Source: Paraburkholderia bryophila (lineage in GTDB: Bacteria; Pseudomonadota; Gammaproteobacteria; Burkholderiales; Burkholderiaceae). Taken from it: DNA of 64,000 bases. Below, one piece after another: positions 1-8,860 of the stretch (positions are counted from its first letter, which is position 1; each line of letters opens with the position of its first letter). The translations under genes were made by a program, and so were the position numbers. The stretch is taken from the NCBI RefSeq assembly GCF_003269035.1, contig NZ_QLTK01000011.1, forward strand, positions 62,001-126,000, read 5' to 3'. The notes beneath the pieces were generated by a model. It saw nothing but the letters and a program-made list of their open reading frames with translations. It searched no databases and had not been told where the DNA came from.

Positions 1-1088
1 GCGGAAAGACGATTGTCGCGATTGCGCTCCTCGCGATATTTGACGCCGAACTGCACGCCGAAATCGACCCCGAGCCCGACGAACAACACCATGAACGCGA
101 CCGAAATCATGTTCAGCGCGCCCACCAGCATCAGACCCAGCGCCGCGGTGATCGCGAGCCCGACGAACAGCGTGATGAACACGGCGGCGATCATGCGGCC
201 CGAACGCAGCGCAAGCCACAGAATGATCAACACGACGACAAAGGTGCCGATGCCGTTCAGCGCCGCGCCGTCCTGGACCGAGGCGAACTCTTCGTCCGCG
301 AGCGGCTGTTCGCCGGTCAGGCGGACTGTCGCGCCATAGCGCGCTTCGAGGTGCAGCGCCACGGCGGTCGCGCGGATCGACTTCGACGCGCTCGCGCCCG
401 GCTCCAGCGCGTCGTAGTTCACGACCGGCTGCACGACGACGAACGCGCGCGCCGGGTTGGTGGCGACGCCCTTGTCGACCAGCGCGCGCCACGAGAACGC
501 CGCCGGCTGTCCCGCCAGTACGCGATCGAGCGTGGTTGCGCTGGTGGACAGCAAATGACTCATATCGGCGAGCTTCACCTGACCCAATTGCAGCGGCAGC
601 AACAGACTCGTGGTGAGTGTGCCGGCGAGGCCGGTCAGGCTCGGATCGTGCGCCAGCGCATTGACCAGCGGGCGCGATTGCACGAGTTGCGAGGTGGTGG
701 ACAGGACTTCTTCGGTGGACGGAAACAGCAGGCCGTTGTGGTCGAAGAACGCACCGCCGGCCGGCTGGGATACCTGCACGAACTCCTTCGGATCGGCTTT
801 CAATGCGGTGGTCAGGGCGTTGGCGGCGGCGTCGGCGAACTCGGGCGCGCGCGCTTCGACGACCACCAGCACGGTGTCGCCGCGATCCGGGAACGCCTGG
901 TCCATCGCGTGTTCGAGCGACGACCATTGCTTGTCCGTGTCGATCAGACGGCTGATATCCGTGTTGATCTTGAAGTTATGGGCGACGTAGATGCCGCTCA
1001 GAACGGCGAGCACGAGCGATGCGGCGACGATCCGTAGCGGATACCGCACCGAGTAGGCGACGAGACGGACAATAGATGACTTCAGCAT
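1..1088 (-). CDS. hpnN: HpnN-type hopanoid-associated RND transporter (3' end cut by window edge)
   Basis: MMPL/RND-family inner-membrane exporter, known in other bacteria to move hopanoids to the outer membrane. Reading the minus strand from the ATG at 1088 gives an N-terminal transmembrane segment (about residues 18-35), a long periplasmic loop containing a KINTDISRLI-type stretch typical of MMPL proteins, and then hydrophobic helices rich in GLGVDFGVQ-like sequence before the window ends. About 362 residues are present; the family is usually about 850-900 aa, so the C-terminal half lies outside. It is divergent from the MlaC/HpnM-like gene, which fits a hopanoid or lipid trafficking role. 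The start is inferred from the position of the first helix; the ribosome binding site is weak. Confidence 0.85.
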   Translation of the reverse strand, partial: MLKSSIVRLVAYSVRYPLRIVAASLVLAVLSGIYVAHNFKINTDISRLIDTDKQWSSLEHAMDQAFPDRGDTVLVVVEARAPEFADAAANALTTALKADPKEFVQVSQPAGGAFFDHNGLLFPSTEEVLSTTSQLVQSRPLVNALAHDPSLTGLAGTLTTSLLLPLQLGQVKLADMSHLLSTSATTLDRVLAGQPAAFSWRALVDKGVATNPARAFVVVQPVVNYDALEPGASASKSIRATAVALHLEARYGATVRLTGEQPLADEEFASVQDGAALNGIGTFVVVLIILWLALRSGRMIAAVFITLFVGLAITAALGLMLVGALNMISVAFMVLFVGLGVDFGVQFGVKYREERNRDNRLS

Positions 1089-1301
1089 GTAGGCGAAACT
1101 GGCCTTATCACGGGACGTTGTTTTTGACGAAAGTGCACAAGTATACAGAGCCCGAGGGATCCGGGCCGTATTCGGTAGCAAGTACGGCGCCCGGTGCGGC
1201 GCATCGGGGTGGGAACGCAATATCGGTATACTGGTCTATCCTGCTTTCGCCACGGCTGACAAGGCTGCCGGCACTTACTTCTTTCAGGTTTTGACGAGCG
1301 T

Positions 1302-1907
1302 ATGAAACGTTATCTGTCTGCTTTTCTGGCCGCGGCCCTTGTTTCCACGGCAGCTTTTGCGCAAAGCGCGCCTGATACGGTGGTAAAAGGTGCCGTCGAG
1401 GGCACCGTCGCTGCCATGAAGGCCGACCCGCAAGCGCGCGGCGGCGACATGGGCAAAATCACGCAACTCGTGGAAACCCGCTTCCTGCCAGCCACGGATT
1501 TCCAGCGCACCACGCGGATTGCCGTCGGCAAAGCCTGGTCGACCGCCACGCCCGAGCAACAGAAGCAGCTCTATGACCAATTCACGCTACTGCTGGTTCG
1601 CACTTATGCGGCGTCGCTGTCGCAATTGCGCGATCAGGACGTGAAGTTCAAGTTCTTGCCGGTCGATGCGTCGGCGGGTGCTAAAGACATCGTCGTGCAG
1701 TCGCACGTGATCAGCAACGGCGGTGACGACGCAATCGACTACCGTTTGACCAAGGGTCCGTCCGGCTGGAAGGTCTATGACATCAACATGATGGGCGCCT
1801 GGCTGATCCAGGTTTATCAGACGCAGTTTGCCGATCAGATTTCGAAGGGCGGCATCGACGGTCTGATCAAGTTCCTCACCGCGCATAACGCGCGTAGCGC
1901 GGGATAA
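1302..1907 (+). CDS. MlaC/HpnM-like periplasmic lipid-binding protein
   Basis: A 201-residue protein with a clear Sec signal peptide (residues 1-20, ending AFAQ) followed by an MlaC/Ttg2D-type fold. The family signatures are a helical N-terminal part, the segment around FLPATDFQRTTRIAVGKAW, and a C-terminal GWKVYDINMMGAWLIQVY segment. MlaC proteins shuttle phospholipids between membranes, and the HpnM subgroup sits beside hopanoid genes. The divergent hpnN neighbour favours the hopanoid-associated version. The start is the ATG that gives a complete signal peptide. A strong terminator follows about 75 bases downstream. It could instead be a general toluene-tolerance protein; family placement is more certain than substrate. 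Confidence 0.85.
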   Translation: MKRYLSAFLAAALVSTAAFAQSAPDTVVKGAVEGTVAAMKADPQARGGDMGKITQLVETRFLPATDFQRTTRIAVGKAWSTATPEQQKQLYDQFTLLLVRTYAASLSQLRDQDVKFKFLPVDASAGAKDIVVQSHVISNGGDDAIDYRLTKGPSGWKVYDINMMGAWLIQVYQTQFADQISKGGIDGLIKFLTAHNARSAG

Positions 1908-1982
1908 GGTGAGGCCAAGCATTTCGGCCTATATATAAGGCCGACTACGTTTAAACGTAGCGCCTTGGCGGTGCGGCCAAAG

Positions 1983-2020
1983 AAAAAGCGCGGTGGCTCG
2001 AAAGCCACCGCGCTTTTTTT
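1983..2020. terminator. Rho-independent terminator between the hpnM-like gene and ispH
   Basis: A near-perfect GC-rich hairpin (arms gcgcggtggct / agccaccgcgc with a cgaa loop) is preceded by five A's and followed by seven T's, so it could stop transcription from both sides of this convergent gene pair. Confidence 0.9.
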
Positions 2021-2148
2021 ATGTCTCCGGCATCACGATCGATCAGACTCGGCGCAAAGCCGCCCGATGTACCGCTTAAGCTTAAAGTGTGTTGCCGCTG
2101 TCGCGGTCCGCACGTTTTTGCCGCAGCGGAACAGCCAACAGCTTGTCT

Positions 2149-3093
2149 TTAAACCTCGCGTGCGGCGAGCGGTTGCAGCAGTTTCGCCGGCAACTTGAAT
2201 TCGACTTTCTCTTCACGACCCGACATCGTCGTGACATCGACGGGCCCCAATGCGCTCAGCGCATCGATGACGTTTCTGACCATCTCTTCCGGCGCCGAAG
2301 CGCCGGCCGTAATGCCCACCGTCTGCACATTCGCAAACCACTCCGGCTTCACTTCCGAACCGTCGGCGACGAGGTAGCTCGCCACGCCGCTTTCGCTGCC
2401 GATCTCGCGCAGCCGGTTCGAGTTTGAACTATTGGTTGCGCCCACCACCAACAGCACTTCGACCTGCTTGCTCAGTTCGCGCACCGCGGCCTGGCGGTTT
2501 TGCGTCGCATAGCAGATGTCGCGCGTGTCCGGTCCGACGATGTCGGTAAAGCGGCGCAGCAAGGCGTCGATGATGCCACGCGTGTCGTCCACCGACAGCG
2601 TGGTCTGCGTGACGTAAGCGAGCGGCGTATCGAGCGGCAGGTCCAGATGCGCGACCTCGGCTTCGCTCTGCACCAGCATCACCTTACCGGGGATTTGACC
2701 GATCGTGCCTTCCACTTCCGGATGCCCGGCGTGGCCGATCAGGATCAGCGTGCGACCGGCGCCGACGTACTGGCGGCCTTGCACATGCACTTTGGTGACC
2801 AGCGGACAGGTTGCGTCCAGCACGTCGAGACCGCGCGCTTCCGCGTCACGTTCGACGGTTTGCGCAACACCGTGTGCGCTGAAAATGGCAACCGCGCCTT
2901 GCGGCACTTCATCGAGTTCTTCGACGAAGCGCGCGCCCTTCTGGCGCAGATTGTCGACCACGTGACGATTGTGGACAATCTCGTGGCGTACGTACACGGG
3001 GGCGCCGTGTTGCTGTAACGCGCGATCGACGATCTCGATTGCACGAACAACACCCGCACAAAAGCCGCGGGGTTGAGCAAGGATGACTCGCAT
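2149..3093 (-). CDS. ispH: 4-hydroxy-3-methylbut-2-enyl diphosphate reductase
   Basis: Last step of the MEP isoprenoid pathway: a cytosolic Fe-S enzyme that makes IPP and DMAPP. All three cluster cysteines are visible: C12 in RGFCAG, the cysteine of DATCPLV and that of DICYATQNRQ, together with the substrate-binding EVEGT and TNSSNSNRL segments and a C-terminal TAGASAP motif. The start at 3093 gives the usual N-terminus MRVILAQPRGFCAG and about 314 aa. An in-frame upstream ATG at 3162 would add 23 residues that lack family support. The gene lies between hopanoid genes, and hopanoids are made from the C5 units it produces, but the link may be positional only. Confidence 0.95.
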   Translation of the reverse strand: MRVILAQPRGFCAGVVRAIEIVDRALQQHGAPVYVRHEIVHNRHVVDNLRQKGARFVEELDEVPQGAVAIFSAHGVAQTVERDAEARGLDVLDATCPLVTKVHVQGRQYVGAGRTLILIGHAGHPEVEGTIGQIPGKVMLVQSEAEVAHLDLPLDTPLAYVTQTTLSVDDTRGIIDALLRRFTDIVGPDTRDICYATQNRQAAVRELSKQVEVLLVVGATNSSNSNRLREIGSESGVASYLVADGSEVKPEWFANVQTVGITAGASAPEEMVRNVIDALSALGPVDVTTMSGREEKVEFKLPAKLLQPLAAREV

Positions 3094-3422
3094 AAGTTGG
3101 CGAACTCCGACTGACGCGGGTTTCGAAGAAGTCGGTAAGTCTGACTTTATCGCCGCGACCATCTAATTAGTTGACGTCTTGAGCCCCGGCGACCGCCGGT
3201 ACAGCAAAACCAAACGCGCATTCTAACGCTATCGGGCCGGCTTTGCTTTGGCGGGCCCGCCCGGTGTTGGGCGAGCGCTGCATTGCCAGCTTGGGTTCGG
3301 CGCCGCCGCCGGTGCATGCGGCAATGATTACACGCTGCGCCGGATTGGCGGAACCCTTAAACTACGTGGTCCTGCGGCGCGCTCGGGCGCCCACATTACA
3401 GAATGGTTTCGAGGCTCGCTGG
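3094..3422. other. Intergenic region between divergent ispH and hpnC
   Basis: About 330 bases. Open reading frames extend the neighbouring genes into this stretch but have no family support. It presumably holds both promoters; I see no clear operator or hairpin. Confidence 0.5.
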
Positions 3423-4289
3423 ATGGAAGTCGATCAGTCCGAAAATTTTCCGGTCGCGAGCGTGTTGCTGCCCAAGGCGCTGCGCGCGCCCGTCGGCATT
3501 ATCTATCAAGTTGTCCGCACGGCGGCCGACATCGCCGACGAAGGCGACTGGAGCGCCGCCGAGCGACACGCCCGGCTCGCCGACTTCCGCGCCGGTCTCG
3601 ACGCGGTTGCCGAGCGGCGTGCGGCGCCGGTTCATCCGCTTTTGTTCGGCAAGCTTGCCGGCGTGGTGGCGCAGTATAAACTGCCGCTCGCGCCGTTCTA
3701 CGACCTACTGCGAGCGTGCGCGCAAGACATCGACAGTCGCCGTTATGCGGATCGGGCCGCGCTGCTCGACTATTGCCGCCACTCGGCGAATCCGGTCGGG
3801 CATCTGATGCTGCATCTGGTGGGTGCGGCCACGCCGGAGAATCTCGCCGACGCCGATGCGATCTGCACCGCGTCGCAACTCATCAGTTTCTGGCTCGAAG
3901 TCGCCGACGACTGGAAAAACGATCGGCTGTATCTGCCGCTCGCAGATCTGAAGCGCTTTGGCGTGACCGAGGCGCAGATTGCCCAAGGCCTCGCCGACGA
4001 CGCCTGGCGCGCGCTGATGGCGCATGAGGTGTCGTTTGTCCGGAGCACGCTGGTGCGCGGCGCGCCGCTCGCGTTGCGGATTCCGGGGCGGCTCGGGTTC
4101 GAGCTGTGCGGCGCCGTGCACGGCGGCCTGCGCTTTCTCGAGCGCATCGAGCGCGCGGGCTACAACGTGTTTCGCGAGCGGTTGGAACTCAATACGTTTG
4201 ACTGGTGCGTCGTCGCGGCGCGCACCGTGGTGATGTGGCTATCGCGGCGCGTCGGTGTGGCGGCGCGTTCAATCGAGGGTAATGCTTAA
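3423..4289 (+). CDS. hpnC: HpnC, squalene/hydroxysqualene synthase-like prenyltransferase
   Basis: Trans-isoprenyl diphosphate synthase fold, about 288 aa. In the hopanoid route HpnC converts presqualene diphosphate to hydroxysqualene, working with HpnD and HpnE. Visible signs are the N-terminal ENFPVAS motif that begins HpnC proteins, a first aspartate-rich motif in RTAADIADEGD, the HSANPVGHLML helix and a second acidic motif DDWKNDRLYLP. The ATG at 3423 places ENFPVAS at the expected position; a longer frame from 3243 adds 60 residues with no homology. The stop codon overlaps the start of hpnB by one base, so the two are translationally linked. HpnD and HpnE are not in the window. Confidence 0.9.
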   Translation: MEVDQSENFPVASVLLPKALRAPVGIIYQVVRTAADIADEGDWSAAERHARLADFRAGLDAVAERRAAPVHPLLFGKLAGVVAQYKLPLAPFYDLLRACAQDIDSRRYADRAALLDYCRHSANPVGHLMLHLVGAATPENLADADAICTASQLISFWLEVADDWKNDRLYLPLADLKRFGVTEAQIAQGLADDAWRALMAHEVSFVRSTLVRGAPLALRIPGRLGFELCGAVHGGLRFLERIERAGYNVFRERLELNTFDWCVVAARTVVMWLSRRVGVAARSIEGNA

Positions 4290-5461
4290 TGGCGGTGGTT
4301 CTGTTTCTTCTTTCGTGTCTCTCCCTGTTGATCTGGTGCGTGCTGCTGTTCGCGCGCGGCGGTTTCTGGCGCGCGCGGCCTGCCGCGCCGCTGGCGCTTG
4401 CGCCGCGCGAAGTCTGGCCGGCGGTGGCCGCCGTGGTGCCGGCGCGCAATGAAGTCGAGGTGATCGCCGAGGCGGTCACGAGTCTGCTGCAGCAGGACTA
4501 TCCCGGCGACTTCCACGTGATCGTGGTCGACGACCACAGCACCGACGGCACGGCCGACGCCGCGCGCGCCGCGGCGTTGCAGTTGCAATGCCCCGACCGT
4601 TTGACGGTGCTGAGCGCGAAGCCGTTACCGCCGGGCTGGTCGGGCAAGGTCTGGGCGCAGTCGCAAGGTATCGAGGCGGTGCGCACGCTCGGGCTGCCGG
4701 CGGACTTCCTGCTGCTGACCGACGCGGACATCGGTCATCCCGCGGACGCGGTCGCGCAACTCGTCGCGCGGGCAGACGCGGAACAGCGCGATCTGGTTTC
4801 GCTGATGGTGCGTTTGCGTTGCGATTCGTTCTGGGAAAAGGCGCTGATTCCGGCGTTCGTTTTCTTTTTCGCCAAGCTGTACCCGTTCGCGTGGGTCAAC
4901 AACCCGCGCAATCGCACGGCGGCGGCGGCCGGTGGCTGCATGCTGGTGCGGCGCAGCGCGCTCGAGGAAGCGGGTGGCATCGAGTCGATCCGCGCCGAAC
5001 TGATCGACGACTGCAGCCTGGCCGCGCGTATTAAACATCGCGGTACGGGACTTCATCCGATCCGGCTGGATGTGGCGGCGCGCAGCGTCTCGCTGCGTCC
5101 GTACGATAGCTGGCGCGAGATCTGGAACATGATTGCACGCACGGCCTTCACGCAGCTTCACTACTCGCCGCTGCTGCTCGCGGGCACGCTGCTGGGCATG
5201 ACGATCATCTATCTGATGCCGCCGTTCGCCGCATTGGTGCTGGGGCCGATGGGCTGGCCCGCGTGGCTCGCGTGGGCAGCCATGTGCTGCGCGTATGCAC
5301 CGATGCTCAGTTATTACCGCCGTTCGCCCTTGTGGGCGCCGTTTCTGCCGCTGATCGCGCTGTTTTACGTCGGCGCGACGTTTGCGTCGGCGGTGCGTTA
5401 CTGGCGCGGCAAGGGAGGCCAATGGAAGGCGCGGGTTCAGGCGCCGGTGCAGGAACGCTGA
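4289..5461 (+). CDS. hpnB: HpnB, hopanoid-associated glycosyltransferase
   Basis: A 390-residue membrane-associated family 2 glycosyltransferase. It has an N-terminal membrane segment (about residues 2-22), a GT-A domain with PARNEVEVI, VVDDHSTDGT and the metal-binding LTDADIGH motif, an acidic LIDDCSLA segment, then three or four C-terminal transmembrane helices (about 285-370). HpnB is named from hopanoid clusters but its sugar donor and acceptor are not firmly established. It begins at the last base of the hpnC stop, with GAGGG upstream as ribosome binding site, and ends before a strong terminator, so hpnC-hpnB form a two-gene operon. Confidence 0.9.
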   Translation: MAVVLFLLSCLSLLIWCVLLFARGGFWRARPAAPLALAPREVWPAVAAVVPARNEVEVIAEAVTSLLQQDYPGDFHVIVVDDHSTDGTADAARAAALQLQCPDRLTVLSAKPLPPGWSGKVWAQSQGIEAVRTLGLPADFLLLTDADIGHPADAVAQLVARADAEQRDLVSLMVRLRCDSFWEKALIPAFVFFFAKLYPFAWVNNPRNRTAAAAGGCMLVRRSALEEAGGIESIRAELIDDCSLAARIKHRGTGLHPIRLDVAARSVSLRPYDSWREIWNMIARTAFTQLHYSPLLLAGTLLGMTIIYLMPPFAALVLGPMGWPAWLAWAAMCCAYAPMLSYYRRSPLWAPFLPLIALFYVGATFASAVRYWRGKGGQWKARVQAPVQER

Positions 5462-5497
5462 TGTGGGTCTGTCCAGACTAAGCAGCGAGTGAGCAAG

Positions 5498-5528
5498 AAA
5501 ATGGCGCCTTTTTAAGGCGCCATTTTTT
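5498..5528. terminator. Bidirectional terminator between hpnB and a convergent gene
   Basis: Hairpin aaaatggcgcc / ggcgccatttt with A's on one side and a T run on the other. The stop codon of the convergent 181-aa gene lies at its edge. Confidence 0.88.
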
Positions 5529-6072
5529 ATTTGCTCTGCGTGAGCATCATGTAAAGCTGAATCACCATGTCGGGCGAGAATGTGAACGGCACCCAACCGT
5601 GCCCCGTATGGCGCATGACTAGCAAACGGTCGCCGTTCGACTGCTTCTGCACCGCCATGACCGGGTTTTTGGTCGACACGAAACGCCAGCCCGGCGGGAT
5701 ACCCGGCGGCGGTTCCGGCGTCATCGACGCGCGAGCATTAGACAGTTCTTCGATCAATTTGCCGATCTGGTCCGGACGCAATGCGACGGTCTGGCCGCCG
5801 ATCGTCATGGTGATCTCATTCTGACCGGGACGATTGATTTCGAGCGTGGGTTGAACCGGTTCGGCCGGTTCTTCGGCCACCGCCGCCAGCGCTTGCTCGA
5901 GCACCGCAGCTTCATGCGCGTGCGATTCAGGCGCAACGTATTCCGCCGACGCCTGCGGCGCAACGGTCTCTGCGGGTGTCTTGGGAGTAGTGTCGGCCTG
6001 CGGGGCCACGACAGCCTGAATGAGCTGGTCGACGCCCATTTCCAGCGCGCCGAGCTGTTCGTGAAGATTCAT
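5527..6072 (-). CDS. Conserved hypothetical protein with acidic linker
   Basis: 181 residues, no family I can name. Residues 1-25 look like an amphipathic helix, 26-85 form a Pro/Ala/Glu-rich low-complexity linker, and 90-181 look like a compact domain (ITMTIGGQTVALRPDQIGKL, then GWRFVSTKNPVMAVQK and GHGWVPFTFSPDMV). No signal peptide or membrane segment is seen, so a cytosolic protein is likely. Codon use matches the neighbours. It lies between hopanoid genes on the opposite strand from hpnB. Confidence 0.7.
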   Translation of the reverse strand: MNLHEQLGALEMGVDQLIQAVVAPQADTTPKTPAETVAPQASAEYVAPESHAHEAAVLEQALAAVAEEPAEPVQPTLEINRPGQNEITMTIGGQTVALRPDQIGKLIEELSNARASMTPEPPPGIPPGWRFVSTKNPVMAVQKQSNGDRLLVMRHTGHGWVPFTFSPDMVIQLYMMLTQSK

Positions 6073-6209
6073 GCGAGGTTTCTCTGGTAAGACCTACGAT
6101 TTTACCTGCTGCGCGTAGGCTTTTACCTGTCGCAAACACAGTGACGTTGTAACAAAATGCTGGCGGCCGCGCCGGTTTGCCGGGCGCGGGCCGCTTAATG
6201 AAGCGGGCT

Positions 6210-7232
6210 TCAGCGCTTCGAGCCGGGCGTCAGATAGCCCGCCTGCCTGAACCAGTCGAGCGCGTCGCCCAAGCCTTCGCGGTAGGGCCGCGCGCGATAA
6301 CCGAGCTCGCGTTCCGCCTTCGCCGACGTGAAGTACATCTTGTTCTTCGACATCTTCAGACCGTCGACGGTCACGAACGGTTCACGCTTGGTGATCTTCG
6401 CGACCGCTTCGGCGCCCACTGCGAGCGGATAGAGCGGCCAGCGCGGCAGGCTCAGCGTCGGCGCCTTGCGGCCAGTCAGGGCCGCGATATCCGCAAGCAT
6501 CTGCTGCAACGGCAGGTTTTCGCCGCCGAGAATGTAGCGCTCGCCGATCTTGCCGCGCTCCAGCGCCAGAAAATGGCCGGCGGCCACATCGTCCACGTGC
6601 ACGAGATTCAGGCCCGTGTCGACGAAGGCGGGGATCTTGCCGAGCGCCGCTTCGACGATGATGCGGCCGGTCGGCGTCGGCTTGACGTCGCGCGGACCGA
6701 TCGGTGTCGACGGATTGACGATCACCGCCGGCAGACCGTCTTCGGCGATCATGCGTTCCACCGCGCGCTCGGCCAGCACCTTGCTGCGCTTATACACGCC
6801 GATCGCCTGATCGGCTTTGAGCGGCGAGGTTTCGTCGGCGGACTGGCCGGAATGGGTCACCTTCAGCGTCGCCACGCTGCTCGTGTAGACGATGCGTTCG
6901 ACGCCTTCCTTCAGCGCCGCGCGCATGGTCGCTTCGGTGCCTTCGAGATTCGAGCGCTCGATTTCGCTCGGGTCCGGCGCCCACAGCCGATAATCCGCCG
7001 CCACGTGCAGCAGATAACGCACGCCGCGCAGCGCGTTGCGCATCGACGCTTCGTCGCGCATGTCGCCGACGACGATTTCCGCGTCCAGTGCCTCGACGTT
7101 CTGACGCGGACTGGTGGCGCGCACCAGCACGCGCACCTTGAAACCCTTCTGTTGCGCGATGCGTGCCACCGACGAGCCGACGAAGCCGGACGCGCCGGTG
7201 ACGAGCACGAGATCGCGATTCTGTTCGCTCAT
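6210..7232 (-). CDS. hpnA: HpnA, hopanoid-associated sugar epimerase (extended SDR)
   Basis: NAD(P)-dependent extended short-chain dehydrogenase, about 340 aa. The Rossmann glycine motif VTGASGFVGSSVA opens the protein, followed by YTSSVATL and the catalytic pair in GVYKRSKVLAE (YxxxK), with PIGPRDVKPTPTG in the middle. Such HpnA proteins are linked to modification of the hopanoid side chain. The ATG at 7232 is chosen because the glycine motif then begins about ten residues in; an upstream frame to 7331 adds 33 unsupported residues. A GGAA ribosome binding site precedes it. It fits the hpnC-hpnB neighbourhood although it is on the other strand. Confidence 0.9.
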   Translation of the reverse strand: MSEQNRDLVLVTGASGFVGSSVARIAQQKGFKVRVLVRATSPRQNVEALDAEIVVGDMRDEASMRNALRGVRYLLHVAADYRLWAPDPSEIERSNLEGTEATMRAALKEGVERIVYTSSVATLKVTHSGQSADETSPLKADQAIGVYKRSKVLAERAVERMIAEDGLPAVIVNPSTPIGPRDVKPTPTGRIIVEAALGKIPAFVDTGLNLVHVDDVAAGHFLALERGKIGERYILGGENLPLQQMLADIAALTGRKAPTLSLPRWPLYPLAVGAEAVAKITKREPFVTVDGLKMSKNKMYFTSAKAERELGYRARPYREGLGDALDWFRQAGYLTPGSKR

Positions 7233-7445
7233 TCTGTTTCCATTCCCTGCATGACAGTCGACGGATTGTACGTGCCGCGCGCGCCATGTGTCGCGCCGGG
7301 TGCGCCGGACAGGCGGGTGGAGGACGGACATTGCCGAGCAAGCTCGTCGCGACGCAGCTAGAATGCCGGCTTGAAAGTTTTGCGTCGCATGGAACCGGAG
7401 TTAGCGTTGACGAGCTGATTCCGGGTCGATAGAGGAGAACACGGC

Positions 7446-7739
7446 ATGTCCCCGGATCTGGATCAGCGGATCGAAACGTATTACGTGCGCGTGCGCGGCA
7501 CCGTGCAGGGCGTCGGCTTTCGCCACGCGACCGTGCGCCAGGCTCACGCGCTCGGTATCAAAGGATGGGTGGCCAATCTCGACGACGGATCGGTCGAAGC
7601 CATGTTGCAGGGCTCGGCCAATCAGGTCGACCGGATGCTGTCGTGGCTGCGGCATGGGCCGCCGGCGGCGCGCGTCACCGAGGTGGCCGGCGAAGAGCGC
7701 GCGACCGAAAAGCGTTACGAGCGTTTCGAGCAGCACTGA
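7446..7739 (+). CDS. acyP: Acylphosphatase
   Basis: 97-residue small cytosolic enzyme that hydrolyses acyl phosphates. Both diagnostic regions are present: VRGTVQGVGFRHATVRQA, with the phosphate-binding arginine, and GWVANLDDGSVEAMLQG, with the catalytic asparagine. A strong AGGAGA ribosome binding site lies before the ATG. Length matches the family. It is monocistronic, ending before a terminator. Confidence 0.95.
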   Translation: MSPDLDQRIETYYVRVRGTVQGVGFRHATVRQAHALGIKGWVANLDDGSVEAMLQGSANQVDRMLSWLRHGPPAARVTEVAGEERATEKRYERFEQH

Positions 7740-7767
7740 GCGAGTCGCCACCGCGCTGAATGAAGAA

Positions 7768-7805
7768 GGCGGGCCGCCATCACACCGATGGCGGCCCGCC
7801 TTTTT
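7768..7805 (+). terminator. Terminator after acylphosphatase
   Basis: Perfect 14-bp arms (ggcgggccgccatc / gatggcggcccgcc) and a run of five T's, about 30 bases after the stop codon. Confidence 0.92.
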
Positions 7806-7879
7806 CATTGCGCAGGTGAATCGGCTTCGCTGCGGGGTTCAGCGAGCGTAGGCATCGACATCGGTATCCGCTGCCGCGC

Positions 7880-8860
7880 TCAGCGTGCCACCAGCAGGCT
7901 CTCCGCAAACCCCCATTCATCCTCGACCCACTGATGGCTGCACACGAAGCCGGCGGCGTCGGCAATCGCGGGCATTTCTTCCGCGCGATATTTGTGGCTG
8001 CTCTCGGTCCAGATCGTTTCGCCCGCTTTCAGCGACACGGTCAACTGCGCGGCGCCGACGTGCGCTGTGAGATCGCGCTTCGCGCGCAGATGCATTTCGA
8101 TGCTGCGCGCGTCCGGATTGAAACGCGCCACGTGCTCGAACGCATCGAGCGGAAAATCGCCATCGAGTTCGCGGTTGATGCGCGCCAGCAGATTCAGATT
8201 GAACGATGCCGTTACACCGACCGCGTCGTCGTACGCGGCGATCAGCACGGGCGTCGGCTTGATCAGATCGGTGCCGAGCAGCAGCGCGTCGCCGGGGGCG
8301 AGCATGTTGCGGATGTCGCGCAGAAAACGCGTGGCCGCGAGCCGGCCGAAATTGCCGATCGTGCTGCCGAGAAACAGCACGAGCAGAGGGTCATCCGCCG
8401 CGCGGTCCTTGCTGACTTCGGCCAGGCCGGCGAGGTAATCGCGTTCATAACCGACAATCGAAATCCGCTCGATGTCCCCGAGTTCGCGCCGGCACAACTG
8501 CAACGCGCTGCGCGAAATTTCAATCGGGCAGTAGGAAGTGGGGCGCTTTTTACACAGCGCTTCCAGAATGCGCCGCGTTTTGCGGCCGCTGCCGCTGCCG
8601 AGTTCGGCAACGGTCACGTCATGCGGCAAATGCGCGACGATATCCGCCGCGTGTTTGGCGAGCAGCCGCTCTTCGGCGCGCGTCACGCCGTATTCGGGCA
8701 GCACGGTGATCACTTCGAACAGCGCGGAGCCGACTTCGTCGTACAGATACTTCGACGGCAGTTCTTTTTGCGGCGTGTGGGTGAGTCCGGCGCGGACTTC
8801 GGCGGCGAACGTGGTGCGAAAGTCGGGTGAGGCGTCGTGCGAGAGGGCTGGCTGGGTCAT
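7880..8860 (-). CDS. egtD: EgtD-like histidine N-alpha-methyltransferase
   Basis: SAM-dependent methyltransferase of the EgtD family, about 326 aa. EgtD trimethylates histidine to hercynine, the first step of ergothioneine synthesis. Seen: LPSKYLYDEVGSALFEVIT near the N-terminus, SAM-binding ELGSGSGRKTR, LFLGSTIGNF, LLGTDLIKP and the C-terminal WTESSHKYRAEE segment, all characteristic of the family. The ATG at 8860 follows a GGAG site; an upstream frame adds 20 unsupported residues. The usual partner egtB is not adjacent, so the product could be used elsewhere or egtB could be unlinked. Confidence 0.9.
   Translation of the reverse strand: MTQPALSHDASPDFRTTFAAEVRAGLTHTPQKELPSKYLYDEVGSALFEVITVLPEYGVTRAEERLLAKHAADIVAHLPHDVTVAELGSGSGRKTRRILEALCKKRPTSYCPIEISRSALQLCRRELGDIERISIVGYERDYLAGLAEVSKDRAADDPLLVLFLGSTIGNFGRLAATRFLRDIRNMLAPGDALLLGTDLIKPTPVLIAAYDDAVGVTASFNLNLLARINRELDGDFPLDAFEHVARFNPDARSIEMHLRAKRDLTAHVGAAQLTVSLKAGETIWTESSHKYRAEEMPAIADAAGFVCSHQWVEDEWGFAESLLVAR

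Noticed and set aside
351..1037. Long plus-strand frame opposite hpnN
   Set aside because: Arg/Gly-rich antisense frame typical of GC-rich DNA; the minus strand gives a convincing RND transporter.
6177..7361. 394-codon plus-strand frame
   Set aside because: Lies antisense to hpnA, has no family and has an Arg/His-rich composition; a shadow frame.
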